Source of the DNA: Pseudomonas sp. UBA6562
GTDB taxonomy: Bacteria > Pseudomonadota > Gammaproteobacteria > Pseudomonadales > Pseudomonadaceae
Reading direction: 5' to 3'
Assembly (NCBI RefSeq): GCF_002434265.1
Contig: NZ_DJJS01000007.1
Location: forward strand, 62,001 to 126,000
Length of the DNA stretch: 64,000 bases
Below the pieces are notes generated by a model. The model was not told where the DNA came from and did not search any database. It saw nothing but the letters and a program-made list of their open reading frames with translations. The translations under genes were made by a program, and so were the position numbers. Below are positions 60,458-64,000 of this stretch, one piece after another. The first letter of the stretch is position 1, and every line of letters begins with the position of its first letter.

Positions 60458-62038
60458 TTAAAGCGCGCCTTCGCTCCACTGCCCGTCGACCAGTCGACGC
60501 AGCCCCAACGGGTTGCTGTCACGCAGCGCCGCCGGCAGCAACGCCTGCGGGTAGTTCTGGTAGCACACCGGGCGCAGGAAGCGGTCGATGGCCAGCGTAC
60601 CGACCGAGGTGCCGCGCGCATCCGAGGTGGCCGGGTAAGGTCCGCCATGGACCATCGCATCGCAGACCTCCACGCCGGTCGGATAGCCGTTGACCAGGAT
60701 GCGCCCGACCTTCTCCTCCAGCAGCGGCACCAGCCAGGCGAAGGCTTCGAAGTCCTCGGGCTCGCCGATCAGCGTCGCAGTCAGTTGGCCGCGCAGGCCC
60801 AGCAGGGCGTCGCGCAACTGCGCCTGGTCCTGCACTTCGACGGCCACGGTGGTGGGGCCGAACACTTCCTCTTGCAACAGGGGGTCGGCGTCCACCAGCA
60901 GCTGGGCGTCGGCCTTGAACAGCTGAGCGCGGGCCTGATTGCCTGCTTGGGCCTGGCCTGCCAGGTGTTCGATACCCGCGTGGGCATGCAGGTGCTCTAC
61001 GCCGCCGACATAGCTGCGCAGGCCGCCCGCGTTGAGCAGGGTCTGCCCAGCCTGTTGGTCCAGATGCTGGCCGAGCTCGCTGAGCAACTGGGTGTACTGC
61101 GGCGACTGCAAGCCGATCAGCAAACCCGGGTTGGTGCAGAACTGGCCGGCACCCAGGCAGACGGAGCCAGCCAACTCACGGGCGATGGCTTCGCCACGCT
61201 TGGCCAGGGCACCGGGCAGAACGATCACCGGGTTGATGCTCGACATCTCGGCGAACACCGGGATCGGCTGCGGCCGTTCGGCGGCCATGCGGCACAGCGC
61301 GTCGCCGCCTTTGAGCGAGCCGGTGAAGCCGACGGCCTGGATGGCCGGATGCTTGACCAGCGGCTCGCCGACGCCAGCGCCGTACACCATGTTGAACACG
61401 CCTTTGGGCATGCCAGTGCGCTCGGCAGCCCGCTGGATCGCGCAGCCAACCAGATCCGCCGTCGCCATGTGCCCGCTGTGCGCCTTGAACACCACCGGGC
61501 AACCGGCGGCCAGCGCTGCGGCCGTGTCGCCGCCGGCAGTGGAGAAGGCGAGGGGGAAGTTGCTGGCGCCGAACACGGCCACAGGGCCGACGCCGATGCG
61601 CATCTGGCGCAGGTCCACGCGTGGCAGCGGTTGGCGCTCGGGTAGGGCCTGGTCGATGCGCGCACCGAGGAAATCGCCACGGCGCAGCACTTGGGCGAAC
61701 AGGCGCATCTGGCCGCTGGTACGGCCACGCTCGCCCTGAATGCGCCCGGCCGGCAACGCGGTCTCGCGGCAGACGATGGCGACGAACGCGTCGTCCAGTT
61801 CGTCCAGTTCGGCGGCGATGGCGTCGAGGAATTCGGCGCGTCGTGCTGGTTTCAGGTTGCGGAATTCGACGAACGCGGCGGCGGCTGCCTTGGCGGCCTG
61901 GTCGACTTCGGCCTCGGTGGCCTGGGCGAAGCTGTAGGGCAGGGCCTCACCGGTAGTGGCGTCCAGGCTCTGCAAGCGTTGTTCGCCAGCGGCGCTGCGC
62001 TGGCCGGCGATGAAATTGTGGCCGAGGATCTCTGGCAT
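60458..62038 (-). CDS. 2,5-dioxovalerate (alpha-ketoglutarate semialdehyde) dehydrogenase
   Basis: A 526-residue aldehyde dehydrogenase of the KGSADH-II class tied to aldarate catabolism. FGASNFPLAFSTAGGDTAAALAAG near 154-177 is the class-specific stretch and the catalytic Cys lies in LGAGQFCTNPG near 293. It forms 2-oxoglutarate. It starts 24 bases after garD. Confidence 0.92.
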   Translation of the reverse strand: MPEILGHNFIAGQRSAAGEQRLQSLDATTGEALPYSFAQATEAEVDQAAKAAAAAFVEFRNLKPARRAEFLDAIAAELDELDDAFVAIVCRETALPAGRIQGERGRTSGQMRLFAQVLRRGDFLGARIDQALPERQPLPRVDLRQMRIGVGPVAVFGASNFPLAFSTAGGDTAAALAAGCPVVFKAHSGHMATADLVGCAIQRAAERTGMPKGVFNMVYGAGVGEPLVKHPAIQAVGFTGSLKGGDALCRMAAERPQPIPVFAEMSSINPVIVLPGALAKRGEAIARELAGSVCLGAGQFCTNPGLLIGLQSPQYTQLLSELGQHLDQQAGQTLLNAGGLRSYVGGVEHLHAHAGIEHLAGQAQAGNQARAQLFKADAQLLVDADPLLQEEVFGPTTVAVEVQDQAQLRDALLGLRGQLTATLIGEPEDFEAFAWLVPLLEEKVGRILVNGYPTGVEVCDAMVHGGPYPATSDARGTSVGTLAIDRFLRPVCYQNYPQALLPAALRDSNPLGLRRLVDGQWSEGAL

Positions 62039-62062
62039 GTGGGGCTCCTAGGGGGTGGGTAA

Positions 62063-63616
62063 TCAGGTGATCGGTGCCGGATTGAACAAAGTGATGTCGT
62101 TGTGCAAACGGTGCTGTTCGGCCCAGGTCTGCTTGCGGCCGCTGGCGACGTCCAGGTAGTAGTGGAACAGCTCCCAGCCCAGTTCCTCGATGCTCGAGCG
62201 ACCGCTGGCGATGCGTCCGGCGTCGATGTCGATGAGGTCCGGCCAGCGCTGCGCCAGTTCGGTCCGCGTACAGACCTTGACCACCGGCGCCATGGCCAGG
62301 CCGTAGGGCGTGCCACGACCGGTAGTGAACACATGCAGGTTCATTCCCGCGGCCAGTTGCAGCGTGCCGCAGACGAAGTCGCTGGCAGGCGTCGCGCAGA
62401 AGATCAGGCCCTTGCGCGTGACCCGCTCGCCTGGCCCCAGTACACCCTGGATGGCGCCGCTGCCGGACTTGACGATCGAACCGAGGGACTTTTCCACGAT
62501 GTTCGACAGGCCGCCTTTCTTGTTGCCCGGGGTAGTGTTGGCGCTGCGGTCGGCGGCGCCTTGCTGCAGGTAACGGTCGTACCAGTCCATTTCGCGCACC
62601 AGCGCATCGGCGACGTTCTGGTTCTCGGCGCGCGAGGTGAGCATGTAGATGGCGTCGCGCACCTCTGTGACCTCCGAGAACAGCACGGTGGCGCCGGCAC
62701 GCACCAGGAGGTCGGCGGCATAACCCAGCGCCGGATTGGCGGTGATGCCTGAGAAGGCGTCGCTGCCGCCGCACTGCATGCCCAGAATCAGCTCGCTGGC
62801 CGGCACGGTTTCGCGGCGGCGCTGGTCGAGCTTTTTCAGGCGGGTTTCGGCCAGCGCCATGATCTGCTCGATCATTTCCACGAAGCCCAGGCTGGCGTCT
62901 TGCAGGCGGTAGAGCCACGGCTCGCTGAGGTCCACGGACGGGTCGTTGTCGTGCATGACCTGGCCGGCCTGGAGCTTTTCGCAACCCAGGCTGATCACCA
63001 GTGCCTCACCGCCCAGGTTGGGGTTGCGCGCCAGGTTGCGCACGGTGCGGATAGGGATGTAGGCGTCGCGCGCATTGATCGCCACGCCGCAGCCGTAGCT
63101 GTGGGTGAGGGCGACCACGTCATCGACGTGGGGGTACCGGGGCAGCAGTTCGCTGCGGATGCGCTTCACCGCATGCTCCAGCACACCGGTCACACACTGC
63201 ACCGTGGTGGTGATGCCGAGGATGTTGCGCGTGCCGACGGTGCCGTCGGCGTTGCGGTAGCCTTCGAAGGTGAAGCCCTCCAGCGGCGGCAGCGGTTGCG
63301 GCACGGCATCGCAGCGCGGCAGGCTGTCCAGTTCGGGAGCGGCCGGCATGGCCAGTTGGCTTTCCTGCACCCAGCTGCCTTGGCGCAGGTCTTCCAGCGC
63401 GTGCCCGATGATTTGCCCGTAACGGCGTATTGGTTCGCCCTTGGCGATGGCCACGGTAGCAACCTTATGGCTCTGCGGCACGCTTTCGACCAGGGTCAGG
63501 CCGTCGGCGAAACGGGCGCCTTCGCCCAGGCCGCCGTCGTTGACGACGACCACGACATTGTCGTCCTCGTGCAGGCGGACGTAGTGAGGCGAGTCGGAAT
63601 GTTCGATCAGCTGCAT
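62063..63616 (-). CDS. garD: Galactarate dehydratase
   Basis: A 517-residue enzyme dehydrating galactarate. An N-terminal SAF-like domain (residues 1-90) precedes the catalytic UxaA-type domain, with YRNADGTVGTRNILGI near 119, LTHSYGCGVAIN near 168, GMQCGGSDAFSGITANPALG near 283 and FTTGRGTPYG near 435. Its product feeds the dehydrogenase gene downstream. Confidence 0.94.
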   Translation of the reverse strand: MQLIEHSDSPHYVRLHEDDNVVVVVNDGGLGEGARFADGLTLVESVPQSHKVATVAIAKGEPIRRYGQIIGHALEDLRQGSWVQESQLAMPAAPELDSLPRCDAVPQPLPPLEGFTFEGYRNADGTVGTRNILGITTTVQCVTGVLEHAVKRIRSELLPRYPHVDDVVALTHSYGCGVAINARDAYIPIRTVRNLARNPNLGGEALVISLGCEKLQAGQVMHDNDPSVDLSEPWLYRLQDASLGFVEMIEQIMALAETRLKKLDQRRRETVPASELILGMQCGGSDAFSGITANPALGYAADLLVRAGATVLFSEVTEVRDAIYMLTSRAENQNVADALVREMDWYDRYLQQGAADRSANTTPGNKKGGLSNIVEKSLGSIVKSGSGAIQGVLGPGERVTRKGLIFCATPASDFVCGTLQLAAGMNLHVFTTGRGTPYGLAMAPVVKVCTRTELAQRWPDLIDIDAGRIASGRSSIEELGWELFHYYLDVASGRKQTWAEQHRLHNDITLFNPAPIT

Positions 63617-63693
63617 ATCAGGCCTATTTGTCAGGTTCTCAGGCTTTCTTATCCATCCGCCCGCAGCGGATCGACCGCCACGGGCGTGTTCGC

Positions 63694-64000
63694 TCAGGGA
63701 CGCGAGCTGGCCAATTCACTGCTGGCGGCAGGCTCGGTCGGTGATTTCGGCGCATCGTCGCGCAGCTCGATACGCTTGATCGGGCCGACGATCACCAGGT
63801 AGCTGAACACCGCCACCAGCGCGTTGGCCCCCACGTACACCAAGGCCCACTTGAACGAGCCGGTGGCGCTGATGATGTAGCCGATGACGATCGGCGTGGT
63901 GATCGAGGCGATGTTGCCGAAGGTGTTGAACAGGCCGCCCGACAGCCCGGCGATCTGTTTCGGCGAGGTGTCGGCCACCACCGCCCAGCCCAGCGCGCCG
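63694..64000 (-). CDS. MFS aldarate (glucarate/galactarate) permease, partial
   Basis: The C-terminal 101 codons of a membrane transporter running off the right edge. Two hydrophobic helices (GNIASITTPIVIGYIISATG and WALVYVGANALVAVFSYLVIVGPI) and the GLSGGLFNTFGN motif are typical of the GudP/GarP anion:cation symporter branch of the MFS. It lies 77 bases upstream of garD. Confidence 0.88.
   Translation of the reverse strand, partial: GALGWAVVADTSPKQIAGLSGGLFNTFGNIASITTPIVIGYIISATGSFKWALVYVGANALVAVFSYLVIVGPIKRIELRDDAPKSPTEPAASSELASSRP

Overview
The window is a GC-rich, gene-dense chromosomal segment of a fluorescent-type Pseudomonas, probably near the P. putida group. The pointers are the gacA-uvrC-pgsA-tRNA-Gly block, a Pseudomonas-type DUF1654 protein, a CsrA/Rsm regulator, the gnd-zwf-GH15 block, GarD-type aldarate catabolism and the galU-gor pair. 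I see no rRNA, insertion sequence, prophage or CRISPR array. The right edge cuts a gene; on the left only the 3' side of the first gene is near the edge.

Layout. 0-6.5 kb: a secreted alpha/beta hydrolase, then a tightly coupled four-gene operon (serine O-acetyltransferase-like, free-standing AlaX-type tRNA-editing protein, MFS exporter-like, CysK-like PLP enzyme) divergent from a MocR regulator. This is the strongest candidate for an undescribed system: production or handling of a non-protein amino acid with tRNA-editing self-protection. 6.6-11.3 kb: oxidative pentose phosphate genes (short Gnd, Zwf) with a GH15 glucanohydrolase. 11-19.6 kb: housekeeping and small genes (YceH, SstT, NhaR-like, TerC, a lipoprotein with a lost C39 active site, a PuuB-like oxidase, two tRNA-Val genes, a SPOR lipoprotein, an HD hydrolase, DUF1654).

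19.7-28.7 kb: an inducible catabolic island. It has an LLM flavin monooxygenase, two paralogous flavin reductases, an aldehyde dehydrogenase, an alpha/beta hydrolase, a DUF1185 protein, a carboxymuconolactone-decarboxylase-like protein, a GntR/FCD regulator, a Nudix hydrolase and a divergent NCS1 nucleobase-type permease. All three promoter regions share an operator-like sequence around TGGTATACCATAATA, so this looks like one regulon for an N-heterocyclic substrate that I cannot name.

28.8-44.6 kb: two chemoreceptors, SohB, tRNA-Cys, a second GH15 enzyme, a small acidic protein, tRNA-Leu, a CsrA paralogue, topoisomerase IB, modABC, nitronate monooxygenase and small proteins. 44.8-51.5 kb: galU, gor, ahpC and ahpF (peroxide defence), a dienoyl-CoA isomerase-like crotonase and NudC. 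51.5-57 kb: a TSUP transporter, GNAT, an XRE regulator, gacA, uvrC, pgsA and tRNA-Gly. 57.3-64 kb: a TonB-dependent receptor, then a galactarate/glucarate module (GntR regulator, ketoglutarate semialdehyde dehydrogenase, GarD, MFS permease cut by the window end).

Start codons were chosen from ribosome-binding sites, family lengths and gene overlaps. Functions come from motif and family recognition by reading, not from database searches.
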